From: Sphingomonas sp. SUN019
GTDB lineage: Bacteria; Pseudomonadota; Alphaproteobacteria; Sphingomonadales; Sphingomonadaceae
Length of the DNA: 64,000 nt
NCBI RefSeq assembly: GCF_024758705.1
Contig: NZ_CP096971.1
Span: 3,743,234 to 3,807,233, forward strand
Direction of reading: 5' to 3'
The position numbers were made by a program, and so were the translations under genes. The notes under the pieces were generated by a model. That model saw nothing but the letters and a program-made list of their open reading frames with translations, was not told the DNA's origin and did no database searches. Of this stretch, positions 26,736-36,611 are shown piece by piece (the stretch's first letter is position 1; every line of letters begins with the position of its first letter).

Positions 26736-27920
26736 CTAGTCGACCAACTCCAGCGCCACCGCGGTCGCTTCGCCGCCGCCGATGCAGAGGCTGGCGACCC
26801 CCCGCTTCAGGCCGCGATTCTGGAGCGCCGCGATCAGGGTGGCCATGATCCGCGCGCCGCTCGCGCCGATCGGATGGCCCAGAGCGGTCGCGCCGCCGTT
26901 GACGTTCACCCTGGCGTGATCGATGCCGAGGTCGCGCATCGCGATCATCGAGACGCAGGCGAAGGCTTCGTTCACCTCGAACAGATCGACGTCGGCGACC
27001 GACCAGCCCGCTTTCGCCAGTACCTTCTTCACCGCATCGACCGGGGCGGTGGTGAATTTGGCGGGTTCGTGCGCGTGCGCGGCGGTCGCGATGATGCGCG
27101 CGACGGCGGTCAGGCCCTTCGCCGTCGCGACGCTCTCGCGTGTCATTACCAAGGCTGCTGCGCCGTCGGAGATCGAGGAAGCGTTGGCGGCGGTGATCGT
27201 GCCGTCCTTGGCGAAGGCGGGTTTCAGGCCGGGGATTTTCGATGCGTCGGCCTTTAGCGGTTGTTCGTCCTTGTCGATCACGTCGACGCCCTTGCGGCCC
27301 TTCACCTCGACCGCGACGATCTCGCGGTCGAAACCGCCGCTGTCCTGTGCAGATTTGGCGCGGTTGAGCGAGGCGATCGCGTAATCGTCCTGCGCGCCGC
27401 GGGTGAACTGATATTCGCCCGCGGTTTCCTCCGCAAACACGCCCATCGCCTTGCCGGGTTCGTAGGCGTCCTCCAGCCCGTCAAGGAACATCGAATCCAT
27501 GATCCGGTCATGCCCGATGCGCGCGCCGCCGCGGTGTTTCGCGAGCAGATAGGGCGCGTTGGTCATGCTTTCCATGCCGCCGACGACAAGCAAGTCGACC
27601 GATCCAGCGGCAAGCGCCTCTGCGCCCATGATCGCAGCCTGCATCCCCGATCCGCACATCTTGTTGACCGTCGTCGCCTCGACATGGTTGCCGAGGCCCG
27701 CCTTGATCGCGGCCTGACGCGCTGGGGCTTGGCCGAGTCCTGCAGGGAGGACGCAGCCCATGTAGATGCGTTCGATATCTGCGCTATCGACGCCCGACCG
27801 TTCGACCGCAGCCTTCACCGCGGTCGCGCCGAGATCGGTCGCCGATGCGCCGGACAGGCTGCCCTGGAATGAGCCCATCGGGGTGCGGGCGTAGGAGAGG
27901 ATGACGACGGGATCGGACAT
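26736..27920 (-). CDS. acetyl-CoA C-acetyltransferase (thiolase)
   Basis: Thiolase II-type enzyme, 394 aa, that condenses two acetyl-CoA or cleaves acetoacetyl-CoA. The nucleophile cysteine is in [14 protein letters not shown], the catalytic His in [11 protein letters not shown], and the second Cys in [14 protein letters not shown] 27920 is preceded by GGAGCC; the frame stays open upstream without support. Together with scoAB it could serve ketone body or polyhydroxyalkanoate metabolism, but the genes are 14 kb apart. Confidence 0.95.
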   Translation of the reverse strand: MSDPVVILSYARTPMGSFQGSLSGASATDLGATAVKAAVERSGVDSADIERIYMGCVLPAGLGQAPARQAAIKAGLGNHVEATTVNKMCGSGMQAAIMGAEALAAGSVDLLVVGGMESMTNAPYLLAKHRGGARIGHDRIMDSMFLDGLEDAYEPGKAMGVFAEETAGEYQFTRGAQDDYAIASLNRAKSAQDSGGFDREIVAVEVKGRKGVDVIDKDEQPLKADASKIPGLKPAFAKDGTITAANASSISDGAAALVMTRESVATAKGLTAVARIIATAAHAHEPAKFTTAPVDAVKKVLAKAGWSVADVDLFEVNEAFACVSMIAMRDLGIDHARVNVNGGATALGHPIGASGARIMATLIAALQNRGLKRGVASLCIGGGEATAVALELVD

Positions 27921-28005
27921 GATCTTAGGCTCCGAAAGAGGTTGAGCGCGATCTAGAGATGATCGGCGGCAATTACAAAGTGACGGAAGCCCGCTACGGA
28001 GCGGC

Positions 28006-28257
28006 ATGGAAACACTCACCACCGCGCTGAAATGGTTCGCCTCGGGCAGCGGGATCATCGCGGCGTTCATGGTCGCGGCGGATTACGGGCGGAAGACGAC
28101 GGGGTGGGGGTTCGTGATCTTCCTCGGCTCGTCGGTCGCGTGGATCGCGGGGGCGGTGCTGGCGAAGGACGGGGCGCTCGGCACGCAGAATGCGGTGCTG
28201 TTCGCGATCAACCTGTTCGGCGTCTACCGCTATCTGATCCGCAAGACCGATGCCTGA
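28006..28257 (+). CDS. small integral membrane protein, 83 aa
   Basis: A hydrophobic 83-aa protein with three probable transmembrane segments (GIIAAFMVAADYG, GFVIFLGSSVAWIAGAVLA, NAVLFAINLFGVYRYLI) and a basic end. The pattern resembles small PnuC/PQ-loop-like membrane proteins, but no family is assigned. Its end overlaps the prepilin peptidase start by 8 bp, so the two are translated together. Confidence 0.7.
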   Translation: METLTTALKWFASGSGIIAAFMVAADYGRKTTGWGFVIFLGSSVAWIAGAVLAKDGALGTQNAVLFAINLFGVYRYLIRKTDA

Positions 28258-29002
28258 CGCCATGTGGCCGGTCGCGCTGGCGATATTTGGGGCGATCGTC
28301 GGCAGTTTCCTGGCGACGATCGTGGTGCGCTGGCCGCAGGGGCGATCGGTGCTGCGCGGGCGATCTGCGTGCGACGAGTGCGGGCGGACGCTGGGCGCGG
28401 CGGAGTTGGTGCCGCTCGTCAGCGCCGCCATGTCACGCGGACGATGCCGGACATGCGGGGCGCGGATCAATCCGACGCATTGGCGGATCGAGGGCGGCGC
28501 AGCGCTGATCGGGCTGGCGGCGGGGTTCGTCGCGCCGGGTGTCGAGGGGTTGGCGGGGGCTGCCTTCGGGTGGGTGCTGCTCACGTTGGCGGCGATCGAT
28601 GCAGCGGAGATGTGGCTGCCCGACGAACTGACCGCGACGCTGGCGCTGGGTGGCTTGGCGGCCGGCTTGTTCGGGCTGCCGCCGGGGCTGGAGGATCGGC
28701 TGATCGGCGGCATCGCGGGGTTCGCGTCGCTGTGGCTGATCGCGTTCGGGTATCGGCGGTTGCGCGGCCATGACGGCATGGGTGGCGGCGATCCGAAATT
28801 ATATGGCGCGATCGGACTCTGGCTTGGGTGGCGGATGCTGCCCGCGGTGCTGCTGATCGCGGCGCTTATCGGGCTGGGCTATGCGCTGTTCGAGCGGTTT
28901 CGCGGTCGCGCGGTGGCGGGAGACACTGCGTTGCCGTTCGGGACGTTCCTGGCGATCGCGGCTTACCCGGCGTGGCTGGTCATGGTATCGGCCGGGGGAT
29001 GA
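28250..29002 (+). CDS. type IV prepilin peptidase (A24 family)
   Basis: Inner-membrane aspartic protease, 250 aa, that cleaves and N-methylates prepilins or pseudopilins. The zinc-binding cysteines are present (CDECGRTL at 41-44 and CRTCGARI at 66-69). The two catalytic aspartates are D117 in AIDAAEMWLPD and D181 in GGGDPKL. Several hydrophobic helices span the rest. No pilin genes are in the window, so the substrate lies elsewhere. The stop overlaps the next ATG. Confidence 0.94.
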   Translation: MPDAMWPVALAIFGAIVGSFLATIVVRWPQGRSVLRGRSACDECGRTLGAAELVPLVSAAMSRGRCRTCGARINPTHWRIEGGAALIGLAAGFVAPGVEGLAGAAFGWVLLTLAAIDAAEMWLPDELTATLALGGLAAGLFGLPPGLEDRLIGGIAGFASLWLIAFGYRRLRGHDGMGGGDPKLYGAIGLWLGWRMLPAVLLIAALIGLGYALFERFRGRAVAGDTALPFGTFLAIAAYPAWLVMVSAGG

Positions 29003-29430
29003 TGATCGCGCTGCTCCTCGCGCTGGCCGCCGACCCACCGAAACCGACCGCGATCGACGGTTTGCCGATCGGGGCGATCGGGCGGCAGGCGCTGCCCGCC
29101 AAGGGCTGCGCCGCCTATTTCTTCACCGCGACCACGAAGCGCGATCTGGTGGCGATGGCGACCGCCGATCCGGCGACGTTGCGCTTTGCGATCGATGGCG
29201 CGACGATCGACGTCGCACGCGCGTCGCAGAGCGGGACCGGCGGTTACGGCTTCGCCGCATCGACGGTCTATCGCGGGGGCGATGTGGCCGCGACGCTCGA
29301 TATGACGATCACGACGCGGGCCGACCTGACGTCGGGCGCTGCGGTGCCCGAGGCGGCGCTGCGGATCGATCGGCCGGGCAAGGACGGGCTGGTGGTGCCG
29401 TTGCAGGGACTGATCGGCTGCGCGACATAA
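28999..29430 (+). CDS. hypothetical protein downstream of prepilin peptidase
   Basis: A 143-aa protein with a short hydrophobic start (MMIALLLALAADPPKP), possibly a signal. The body is rich in strands (AAYFFTATTKRDLVAM, LRFAIDGATIDVARA) and contains two cysteines near the start and the end (KGCAAYFF, IGCAT) that could form a disulfide. ATG 28999 overlaps the prepilin peptidase stop. A role with the secretion machinery is only suggested by position. Confidence 0.7.
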   Translation: MMIALLLALAADPPKPTAIDGLPIGAIGRQALPAKGCAAYFFTATTKRDLVAMATADPATLRFAIDGATIDVARASQSGTGGYGFAASTVYRGGDVAATLDMTITTRADLTSGAAVPEAALRIDRPGKDGLVVPLQGLIGCAT

Positions 29431-29443
29431 AGGGGAGAATGGA

Positions 29444-30853
29444 ATGCGGGAATTGGTCGAGGCGCAGCGCGCAAGCTTCATGGAGGCGCTGCCCGAACCG
29501 CTGTCGGTGCGGAAGGATCGGCTGAAGCGTGCGGCGGCGATGATCGCGGATCATGCCGGCCGTTTCTGCGATGCGCTGTCCGAGGATTTCGGGCATCGCA
29601 GCCGCGAGCAGACGATGATGACCGACATTGCGGGATCGATCGCGCCGATCAAACACGCGCTGAAAAACCTGGAGCGGTGGGCGAAACCCGAAAAGCGCGG
29701 GGTGCAGTTTCCGCTGGGGCTGCTGGGCGCGAAGGCGTGGATCGAGTTCCAGCCGAAGGGCGTCGTCGGCGTCATCGCGCCGTGGAATTTCCCGGTCAAT
29801 CTGGTGATGAGTCCGCTCGCCGGCATCTTCGCCGCGGGCAATCGCGCGATCGTGAAGACCAGCGAATATACGCCGGTGACCGCCGCGCTGTTCGAAGAAA
29901 TCGTCGGTCGGTATTTCGATGCGACCGAACTGGCGTTCGTCAGCGGCGGGCCGGAGGTGGGGAAGGCGTTCGCCGAATTGCCGTTCGACCATCTGATCTT
30001 CACCGGCGCGACTGGCATCGGGCGGCACATCCTGCACGCCGCGGCGGACAATCTGACCCCGGTGACGCTGGAACTGGGCGGCAAATCGCCGGTGATCGTC
30101 GGCAAGGGTGCGGACATCGCGCAGACCACCGAGCGTGTGGCGCTGGGCAAGATGCTGAACGCCGGGCAAATCTGCCTCGCGCCCGACTACATGCTGGTGC
30201 CGTCGGCGCAGGAGGCGGAGGTTGTCGCGGGGCTGAAGGCGGCGGCGTCGGCGATGTATCCGACGCTGCTGAATAATCCCGATTACACCTCGCTCGTGAA
30301 CGATCGGCATCATCAGCGGCTGAACGACTGGCTGGACGATGCGCGCGCGAAGGGCGCGACCGTGGAGACGGTCAATCCGTCGAACGACGATTTCGCAGGG
30401 TCCAATTCACGGAAAATGCCGCTGCACATCGTGCGCGACGTGACCGACGACATGACGTTGATGCAGGAGGAAATCTTTGGCCCCGTCCTGCCGGTGCGAC
30501 GGTATGACGGGATCGACGACGCGATCGCGCAGGTGAATCGGCGCGATCGCCCGCTGGGGCTATATTATTTTGGGCCGGATGAGGACGAGCGACGCCGGGT
30601 GCTCGATCGCACGATCTCAGGCGGCGTCACGCTGGATGACGTGATCTTCCACGTATCGATGGAGGAACTGCCGTTCGGCGGGGTGGGGCCATCGGGGATG
30701 GGCGCGTATCACGGGCTGGAAGGGTTCCGCACGTTCAGCCACGCGAAGAGCGTCTACAAACAGGCGAAGCGCGATGTGGCGAAACTGGCGGGGTTGAAAC
30801 CACCCTATGGCGACGCGACACGCAAATCGATCGCCCGCCAGTTGAAAATGTGA
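29444..30853 (+). CDS. calB: coniferyl aldehyde dehydrogenase
   Basis: NAD(P)-dependent aldehyde dehydrogenase of 469 aa in the coniferyl-aldehyde/long-chain group, oxidising aromatic or long-chain aldehydes to acids. The active-site Cys244 is in NAGQICLAPDY, the general-base Glu in LELGGKSPV, and the NAD-binding PWNFPVNL and TGATGIGRHI segments are present. The C-terminus (FRTFSHAKSVY, then KPPYGDATRK) is typical of this subgroup rather than of classical ALDHs. A perfect hairpin follows. Confidence 0.9.
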   Translation: MRELVEAQRASFMEALPEPLSVRKDRLKRAAAMIADHAGRFCDALSEDFGHRSREQTMMTDIAGSIAPIKHALKNLERWAKPEKRGVQFPLGLLGAKAWIEFQPKGVVGVIAPWNFPVNLVMSPLAGIFAAGNRAIVKTSEYTPVTAALFEEIVGRYFDATELAFVSGGPEVGKAFAELPFDHLIFTGATGIGRHILHAAADNLTPVTLELGGKSPVIVGKGADIAQTTERVALGKMLNAGQICLAPDYMLVPSAQEAEVVAGLKAAASAMYPTLLNNPDYTSLVNDRHHQRLNDWLDDARAKGATVETVNPSNDDFAGSNSRKMPLHIVRDVTDDMTLMQEEIFGPVLPVRRYDGIDDAIAQVNRRDRPLGLYYFGPDEDERRRVLDRTISGGVTLDDVIFHVSMEELPFGGVGPSGMGAYHGLEGFRTFSHAKSVYKQAKRDVAKLAGLKPPYGDATRKSIARQLKM

Positions 30854-30859
30854 GCCTTA

Positions 30860-30885
30860 CCCGCGGCGCATATGTGCGCCGCGGG
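30860..30885 (+). terminator. perfect stem-loop after coniferyl aldehyde dehydrogenase
   Basis: CCCGCGGCGCA (30860-30870) and TGCGCCGCGGG (30875-30885) are perfect complements around TATG, 7 bp after the stop codon. Hairpin geometry is good, but there is no T-tract. Confidence 0.65.
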
Positions 30886-30917
30886 CCGTGACGATCAGTA
30901 AAATCAGTTCGTAGAAA

Positions 30918-31076
30918 TCAGTGCGCGAGGACGATTTCTTCCTTCACGCGCAGTTTCTGCTTCTTGAGGTCCGCCAGCCGGATAGCGTCGGGAAGGGGGC
31001 GATGCTCCTCTTCCGAAATGCGCCGATCGAGCACGGCATGTTTGGCCTCGAGAGCCGAAATATGCGCGGTCTGCAT
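30918..31076 (-). CDS. YdcH/DUF465 family protein, copy 1
   Basis: A 52-aa helical, charged protein of the DUF465/YdcH family, function unknown. The short coiled-coil pattern HISALEAKHAVLDRRISEEE, then ADLKKQKLRVKEEI, is characteristic. AGGAGG lies 8 bp upstream of ATG 31076. It is divergent from a paralogue at 31272. Confidence 0.85.
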   Translation of the reverse strand: MQTAHISALEAKHAVLDRRISEEEHRPLPDAIRLADLKKQKLRVKEEIVLAH

Positions 31077-31271
31077 GATGGAAACCTCCTGGGTTTGGTT
31101 GGGGGGACGAAGAGTAGAACACGTGAAGGCGAAAAAGTCCTCACCGATTTTTCGCCGTTCGAGATCGATTGCGGCGTTTGCGCGATGTTGCGAAGGCGGC
31201 ACGATATTTTGCGCGATCCATCGCGCGCGCTTTGCTAGAGAGACGTAGCGGGGCAGCAAAAGGGCGCGGAT

Positions 31272-31469
31272 GTGGACGAAGGCCTGATCGTAGCGCGGTT
31301 GCAGACGCTGCGAATCGAGCATCGCGACCTCGATACCGCGATCGCAGCGCTGGCGGGCGACGGCCCGGTCGACCAGCTTCAACTGGCGCGGCTGAAGAAA
31401 CGAAAGCTGCGACTGCGTGACGAGATAGCGATGCTGGAAGACAGGATGATCCCGGACATCATCGCATAG
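31272..31469 (+). CDS. YdcH/DUF465 family protein, copy 2
   Basis: A 65-aa helical protein of the same family (LQTLRIEHRDLDTAIAALAG, then LARLKKRKLRLRDEIAMLED). GTG 31272 is the first start in frame. The LKKxKLRxxxEI segment is shared with copy 1, so the pair looks like an old duplication. The 195-bp gap between the two holds both promoters. Confidence 0.8.
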   Translation: MDEGLIVARLQTLRIEHRDLDTAIAALAGDGPVDQLQLARLKKRKLRLRDEIAMLEDRMIPDIIA

Positions 31470-31494
31470 GTCAACGACAGGTCACATCATGTCG

Positions 31495-32562
31495 TTACGG
31501 TGCGACCACGACACATGTCGTCCCTGACTTCGCGCATGCCGCGCTTGCCGCGGCCTTCGATCCGAAGCCGGTCGCTTGCAGCCGGGTGACGCCGCCGGCC
31601 TTCACATAAGCGGGGCTGCCGCCCACGCGACCGCCGACCTTCGACCATAAAGATCGCGCGTTTCCTTCGTCCCGGAACGCACCGAGCTGAACGCGCCAGC
31701 CGCCGCGAGCGGTCGGCTGCGGGAGCGGCCTAGCCGCCGCAGCAACCCGTACGGGCGCAGGCGCGGGCTTGGCCGCCGCCGGAGCGGGGGGTGGCGCGGG
31801 TTGCGCCACGGCGACCGGCTTCGGCGCTTCCCGGTACGAACGGACCCTGGCGCGCGCGACTGGTGGCACGGGCGTCGCCGTCGGGTTCGGGGCCTCGGCC
31901 GTTGGAGCATTGGTACGCCGGACCGCGCCGGTCGGCGTCGGCGGTGGGGGCGGGGCGGTCGCCAGCGCATAAGCAGTCGGCGTGGCCGCCGCAGCCATCG
32001 CGCGGCCTTGCGTTTCGTATTGGCGGGCGAGCGTGATGCCCTGTGCGCGCTGCGCCTCCGGGATATACTGATCCATCTGGGCGAGCGTCTGTGACGCCTG
32101 CGGCAGGCCCTGCTGCGAGGATCTCGTGACCAAAGCATAAGCTCGGGTCCAGTCCTTTGTCACCGCATCGCCGTTGAACAGCATCGTGCCGAGCACCAGT
32201 TGCGTGCGCTTCTCATCACGCGCGACAGATTTTTCCAACCACGGCAGGGCCTCGGCCTTCTTGCCGTCCTGGAACAGCGCGAGTGCATAATTGTCCTGCG
32301 CCTGCGCGTGGTTCTGCAGCGCAGCCTTGCGATACCATTCGATCGCAATCGCCTGATCTACCGCTACGCCGCGGCCGAGCTTGTACGCCTGACCCATGTT
32401 GAATTGCGCGTCGGCGTCGCCCGCGGTCGCGGGGCCGCGCCATTCGTCCACCGCCTTGCGGTAGTCGCCGCGGCTCCACGCATCGACCCCGGCCTTTACG
32501 TCCGCCGCCGCCGGTGTCGCGATCACGATCAGCGCCGCCGCCGCCAAGAATGCCTGCTTCAT
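31495..32562 (-). CDS. Sel1/TPR and SPOR domain protein, exported
   Basis: A 355-aa secreted protein. The signal peptide (MKQAFLAAAALIVIATPAAA) is followed by Sel1-like tetratricopeptide repeats (residues 25-170, e.g. DADAQFNMGQAYKLGRGVAV). A Pro/Ala/Arg-rich linker (about 190-280) leads to a C-terminal SPOR domain (GGWRVQLGAFRDEGNARSLW), which binds denuded peptidoglycan glycans at division sites. ATG 32562 is preferred over GTG 32571 because AGGGG is spaced 8-9 bp upstream. It diverges from parA. Confidence 0.88.
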   Translation of the reverse strand: MKQAFLAAAALIVIATPAAADVKAGVDAWSRGDYRKAVDEWRGPATAGDADAQFNMGQAYKLGRGVAVDQAIAIEWYRKAALQNHAQAQDNYALALFQDGKKAEALPWLEKSVARDEKRTQLVLGTMLFNGDAVTKDWTRAYALVTRSSQQGLPQASQTLAQMDQYIPEAQRAQGITLARQYETQGRAMAAAATPTAYALATAPPPPPTPTGAVRRTNAPTAEAPNPTATPVPPVARARVRSYREAPKPVAVAQPAPPPAPAAAKPAPAPVRVAAAARPLPQPTARGGWRVQLGAFRDEGNARSLWSKVGGRVGGSPAYVKAGGVTRLQATGFGSKAAASAACAKSGTTCVVVAP

Positions 32563-32701
32563 GCCGTCCACCCCTTTGAACTCCCACGCGCATCATGCCC
32601 CAGCCGCGCGCCGACGCAAAGCCTGCGCGTGCGATTAACCGTTCCTTAGCCTGGACCGTGCCACTGCACAGGCTGGATACGGCGGGAGTTCGAAGGGGCA
32701 T

Positions 32702-33430
32702 ATGCGCGTTCTCGCGATGGCATCACAAAAGGGCGGGTCTGGAAAGACCACCTTGTCGGGGCATCTGGCCGTACAGGCGCAGTTGGCCGGGGCTGGTCCG
32801 GTCGTGCTGATCGACATCGATCCGCAAGGGTCGCTGGCCGATTGGTGGAACGAGCGGAGCGCGGAATACCCGGCCTTCGCGCAAACCACCGTGTCGCGGC
32901 TGGCGGCCGATCTGGAGGTGTTGCGTCAGCAGGGCTTCAAGCTGGCGGTGATCGACACGCCGCCTGCGATCACGATGGCGATCCAGAGCGTGATCCAGGT
33001 CGCCGAGCTGATCGTCATTCCGACGCGCCCCTCACCACATGACCTTCGCGCGGTAGGCGCGACGGTCGACCTGTGCGAGCGCGCCGGAAAGCCGCTGATC
33101 TTCGTCGTCAACGCCGCCACGCCCAAGGCGCGGATTACATCCGAGGCCGCGGTCGCATTGTCGCAGCATGGTACGGTCGCGCCGATCACGGTCCACCAGC
33201 GCACCGATTTCGCCGCCTCGATGATCGACGGCCGGACGGTCATGGAGTGCGATCCGAACAGCAAATCTGCGGCCGAGATCACCGCGCTGTGGACCTATAT
33301 GTCCGATCGGCTGGAGAAGAATTTCCGCCGCACCGTGTTCGCCGCGCCGGGCGCGGTGAACGGCCATGCGGGTAATTTCGTCGGCCTGCGCCCCTCGACT
33401 GGCGGCTTTGGCCGCCGGGTGGTGAGCTGA
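32702..33430 (+). CDS. ParA/MinD-type ATPase
   Basis: A 242-aa deviant-Walker ATPase with QKGGSGKTT near the N-terminus, the switch motif DIDPQGSLADW and Walker B segment LAVIDTPPA. ATPases of this type dimerise on DNA or membrane to position cargo. No parB gene or parS site is adjacent; instead the neighbours are a ribbon-helix-helix protein and a SPOR lipoprotein. Its stop overlaps the next ATG. A role in placing an envelope or division component is inference. Confidence 0.9.
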   Translation: MRVLAMASQKGGSGKTTLSGHLAVQAQLAGAGPVVLIDIDPQGSLADWWNERSAEYPAFAQTTVSRLAADLEVLRQQGFKLAVIDTPPAITMAIQSVIQVAELIVIPTRPSPHDLRAVGATVDLCERAGKPLIFVVNAATPKARITSEAAVALSQHGTVAPITVHQRTDFAASMIDGRTVMECDPNSKSAAEITALWTYMSDRLEKNFRRTVFAAPGAVNGHAGNFVGLRPSTGGFGRRVVS

Positions 33431-33936
33431 TGTTCGGGAACACGAAGCCGCTGGCGTCGCTGTCCTCGGGCCTGCTGGCGCGCAAAGGTCAGGCGCGTCC
33501 CGCGATGCGGCCACAGGGTTTTGCAAGCCTCGCCAGCTTGGCGAGCGCGGGTGAGGATCTGGGCTGGAACGACATGGGTGCAGCGCCGGTCGAGGCGCCG
33601 GTTCCGCCGGTGCTGGTCGAACGCGAGGCGCTGAAGGAAGAGATCGAAGCGCCGACGGTGGCGTTGACCGTGATCGAGCCGGAAGCGGCCGAACCCGTCG
33701 CCGATGTTTCTGTCCGTACGGCCGAGCGGCTGCGGCGCGAAACCAAGCACAAGAAGAAGGCGGCGTTTACGCTGCGGCTGGACGAGGAACTGCATCTGCG
33801 GTTGCGGTTGGCCACCGCGACGCGGGGGCGTTCGGCGCAAATGCTCGTCACCGAAGCGCTCGTCGGCTTCATCCAGACATTGCCCGAGGTGGAGGCGCTG
33901 GTCAGCCAGCTTCCGCCGCGGAAAAATCAACGCTGA
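33430..33936 (+). CDS. C-terminal ribbon-helix-helix protein, ParA partner candidate
   Basis: A 168-aa protein with a disordered, Ala/Pro/Glu-rich first 105 residues and a C-terminal ribbon-helix-helix fold (KKAAFTLRLDEELHLRLRLA, then TRGRSAQMLVTEALVGFIQT). The basic KHKKK precedes the strand, as in DNA-binding RHH proteins. The start overlaps parA, so it is a plausible centromere-binding or adaptor partner. No sequence-specific target is visible. Confidence 0.75.
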   Translation: MFGNTKPLASLSSGLLARKGQARPAMRPQGFASLASLASAGEDLGWNDMGAAPVEAPVPPVLVEREALKEEIEAPTVALTVIEPEAAEPVADVSVRTAERLRRETKHKKKAAFTLRLDEELHLRLRLATATRGRSAQMLVTEALVGFIQTLPEVEALVSQLPPRKNQR

Positions 33937-33956
33937 TCGACTCCGGGGAATTGGTC

Positions 33957-35276
33957 ATGAAGACGCGCGCGATTGCGACATTGGGATTGTCCGCCCTTGT
34001 ATTCGGCGGAACGATGGTCGGCTGCACCCACGACGGCGGGATCGCATCGGCGAGCAGCCGTAGCGAGGGCGCTGCGATCAAGCACGCTGCGGCGAATGCC
34101 GGCAAGGCGAACAATGCGCTGGCGAAGGGCGATGCGATCCGCGCGGTGTCGTTCGCCGAAGCCGCCGTAGCAATGCGGCCGAACGAGATCGCGTATCGCA
34201 CCTTGCTGGGCAATGCGTATCTGAAGGCCGGACGTTTTTCGTCCGCGCATACCGCGTTCGCCGACGTGCTGACGCTGTCGCCGGGGAATGGCAAGGCGGC
34301 GCTGAACATGGCGCTGGCGCAGATCGCCGAAGGACAGTGGGATCAGGCGCGGCAGACGGTCGAAACGCACAGCGCGTCGATCGCGCCGAGCGATCGCGGA
34401 TTGGCGCTGGCGCTGGCCGGTGATCCGGCGGCAGGCGTCGAGGTACTTATCGCGGCGACGCGGAGCGACCAGGCGGATACGAAGACGCGGCAGAATCTGG
34501 CGCTGGCGCTGGCGCTCGCGGGACGGTGGAAGGATTCGCGCTCGATCCTGGGCGTCGATCTGGAACCGGTGCTGGCCGACAAGCGGATCGTCGAATGGGC
34601 GGCGTTCGCGCAGCCGACCGGCGCGGCCGATCAGGTTGCGGCGCTGCTGGGCGTGGTGCCGGTGAAGGATCCCGGTCTGCCGGTCGCGCTGGCGCTGAAC
34701 GCACCCGCGCCGGTCGCGCTGGCGGCGGCGGAACCGGCTGTTCCGGTCGAAGCGCCGGTCGGAACAGCGGCGGTCGACGCCGCGCCGTCGACGCCGGCCG
34801 AAACCGTATCCGCTGCACCAGTCGTGGCGTCAGCAGCCACTCCCGGCTTCGCGCCGCGGTCCGAGGTCGTGCAGCCTTTGCCGGCACGCGCGGAACCGGT
34901 GCAGGTTGCGACGATCGCCGCGACGGGCAGGTTCAAGACGAAGCTCGCCGCGGTCACCGCCGCTCCGCGTCAGCCTGCGAAGGGTAATTATTACGTCCAG
35001 CTCGGCGCATATGATTCGGTCGCCGTGGCGAAGGACGCGTGGATGCGGGCGAAGCGCCGTTTCGCTGGGTACGGCGACCTGACGCCGACCGGTATGCCGA
35101 TCAAGACCGAGACCGGGCAATTCTATCGCCTGTCGGTCGGCGGTTTCGCGCGGAACGACGCGGCGGCGCTGTGCCGCAGCTACAGCGCGCGGGGCGGCAC
35201 CTGTTTTGTGCGGACCGGCGCGGGCGACCAGGTGGCGCAGTGGATCAAGCCGGGCGTCCAGCTGGCGTCGCGCTAG
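33957..35276 (+). CDS. SPOR domain tetratricopeptide lipoprotein
   Basis: A 439-aa protein with a lipoprotein signal; Cys23 follows the lipobox MVGC. Tetratricopeptide-like repeats (e.g. AYLKAGRFSSAHTAFADVLT) fill residues 40-200. A long Ala/Pro/Val linker leads to a C-terminal SPOR domain (KGNYYVQLGAYDSVAVAKDA). This layout resembles the neighbouring 31495-32562 protein on the other side of the ParA pair. It is probably an outer-membrane or periplasmic protein that binds septal peptidoglycan. Confidence 0.87.
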   Translation: MKTRAIATLGLSALVFGGTMVGCTHDGGIASASSRSEGAAIKHAAANAGKANNALAKGDAIRAVSFAEAAVAMRPNEIAYRTLLGNAYLKAGRFSSAHTAFADVLTLSPGNGKAALNMALAQIAEGQWDQARQTVETHSASIAPSDRGLALALAGDPAAGVEVLIAATRSDQADTKTRQNLALALALAGRWKDSRSILGVDLEPVLADKRIVEWAAFAQPTGAADQVAALLGVVPVKDPGLPVALALNAPAPVALAAAEPAVPVEAPVGTAAVDAAPSTPAETVSAAPVVASAATPGFAPRSEVVQPLPARAEPVQVATIAATGRFKTKLAAVTAAPRQPAKGNYYVQLGAYDSVAVAKDAWMRAKRRFAGYGDLTPTGMPIKTETGQFYRLSVGGFARNDAAALCRSYSARGGTCFVRTGAGDQVAQWIKPGVQLASR

Positions 35277-35333
35277 CGGCTTCTCGCGTTGCCGGGTGGC
35301 CACGTCCCCAGCCGCGCGGCGGAGGACAACGGC

Positions 35334-36611
35334 TCACGGCAGCTTCGCCTTCGGGAAATCGGCCCAGCATTCGTCGTAATCGGGCTGCGCGTGCGCCATC
35401 GCGAAGCGCGTCGGTTTGTATGGCCAGCAGCTTTCCAGCATGAACGCCATCGTTCCGTCGATCTTGTGCGGTTTCAGGTCGGCGTTCGAGGCGGCGTCCC
35501 AAGTCGCCTTGTCGGGACCGTGCCCGCTGAGCAGATTGTGAAGCGACAGCCCGCCTGGCTGGAACCCCTCCGCCTTAGCATCGTACGCACCGGTGATCAG
35601 GCCCATCGCCTCGCTCATCACGTTGCGGTGGAACCACGGCGGGCGGAACGTGCCCTCCGCCACCATCCAGCGCGGCGGGAAGATCACGAAATCGGCGTTG
35701 GCGCGGCCCGGCACGTCGCTGGGGCTGGTCAGGACGGTGAAGATCGACGGATCGGGATGATCGAAGCTGACGGTGTTGATCGTGTTGAAGCGGCTGAGGT
35801 CGTAGCGCCACGGCGTCAGATTGCCATGCCAAGCGACGACGTCGAGCGGGCTGTGGTGGAGTGTCGTCGTCCACAGGCTGCCGAGATATTTCTGGACCAC
35901 TTCGAACGGCTCGTCACGGTCCTCGAACCACGCCACGGGCGTCTCGAAATCGCGCGGATTGGCGAGGCCGTTTGCGCCGATCGGGCCGAGATCGGGCAGG
36001 CGGAACAGCGCCCCGTGGTTCTCCGCGACATAGCCGCGCGCATGGCCATCGGGCAGGAGCGCGCGAAACCGGACGCCGCGTGGGACCAGCGCGATCTGGC
36101 CGGGTTCGATGTCGATGCGGCCGAGTTCGGTCAGGAGCGTCAGGCGGCCGTCCTGAGGCACGAACAGCAATTCGCCATCGGCATCGACGAACACTCGCGC
36201 GTTCATGTCCTTGTTCGCGCTGTACAAGTGCAGCACCACGCCCTCCAGATCGGCCGGATCGCGGTTGGCGAGCATCGTCGTCATGCCGTCGATCAGGTCG
36301 GCTCCCGGCGCGCTTTCGGCGATCGGATCCCAGCGCAGGCGATTGGGGGCGAGCGGCTCGGCTACCGTGCCGGGGGCGAATTGCCTCGCGCCATCGTACC
36401 GGACGAACGGCGGATGCTCGGCCGATGGGCGCAGGCGATAGAGCCATGAACGGCGGTTTTCGTGTCGCGGCGCGGTGAAGGCGGTGCCGCTGAGTTGTTC
36501 GGCGTATAGTCCGAACGGCGGCTTTTGCGGACTGTTGCGCCCGATCGGCAGCGCGCCGGGGACCGCTTCGGTCGAAACGTGGTTCGCGAAGCCGGGGATG
36601 TATTCGGTCAT
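35334..36611 (-). CDS. hmgA: homogentisate 1,2-dioxygenase
   Basis: Iron enzyme opening the homogentisate ring to maleylacetoacetate in tyrosine and phenylalanine catabolism, 425 aa. The C-terminal jelly-roll domain carries the metal-site region [20 protein letters not shown], with the His/Glu ligands, and [11 protein letters not shown]. The start [20 protein letters not shown] is typical. Lies downstream of hppD in the same direction, with 133 bp between. Confidence 0.96.
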   Translation of the reverse strand: MTEYIPGFANHVSTEAVPGALPIGRNSPQKPPFGLYAEQLSGTAFTAPRHENRRSWLYRLRPSAEHPPFVRYDGARQFAPGTVAEPLAPNRLRWDPIAESAPGADLIDGMTTMLANRDPADLEGVVLHLYSANKDMNARVFVDADGELLFVPQDGRLTLLTELGRIDIEPGQIALVPRGVRFRALLPDGHARGYVAENHGALFRLPDLGPIGANGLANPRDFETPVAWFEDRDEPFEVVQKYLGSLWTTTLHHSPLDVVAWHGNLTPWRYDLSRFNTINTVSFDHPDPSIFTVLTSPSDVPGRANADFVIFPPRWMVAEGTFRPPWFHRNVMSEAMGLITGAYDAKAEGFQPGGLSLHNLLSGHGPDKATWDAASNADLKPHKIDGTMAFMLESCWPYKPTRFAMAHAQPDYDECWADFPKAKLP

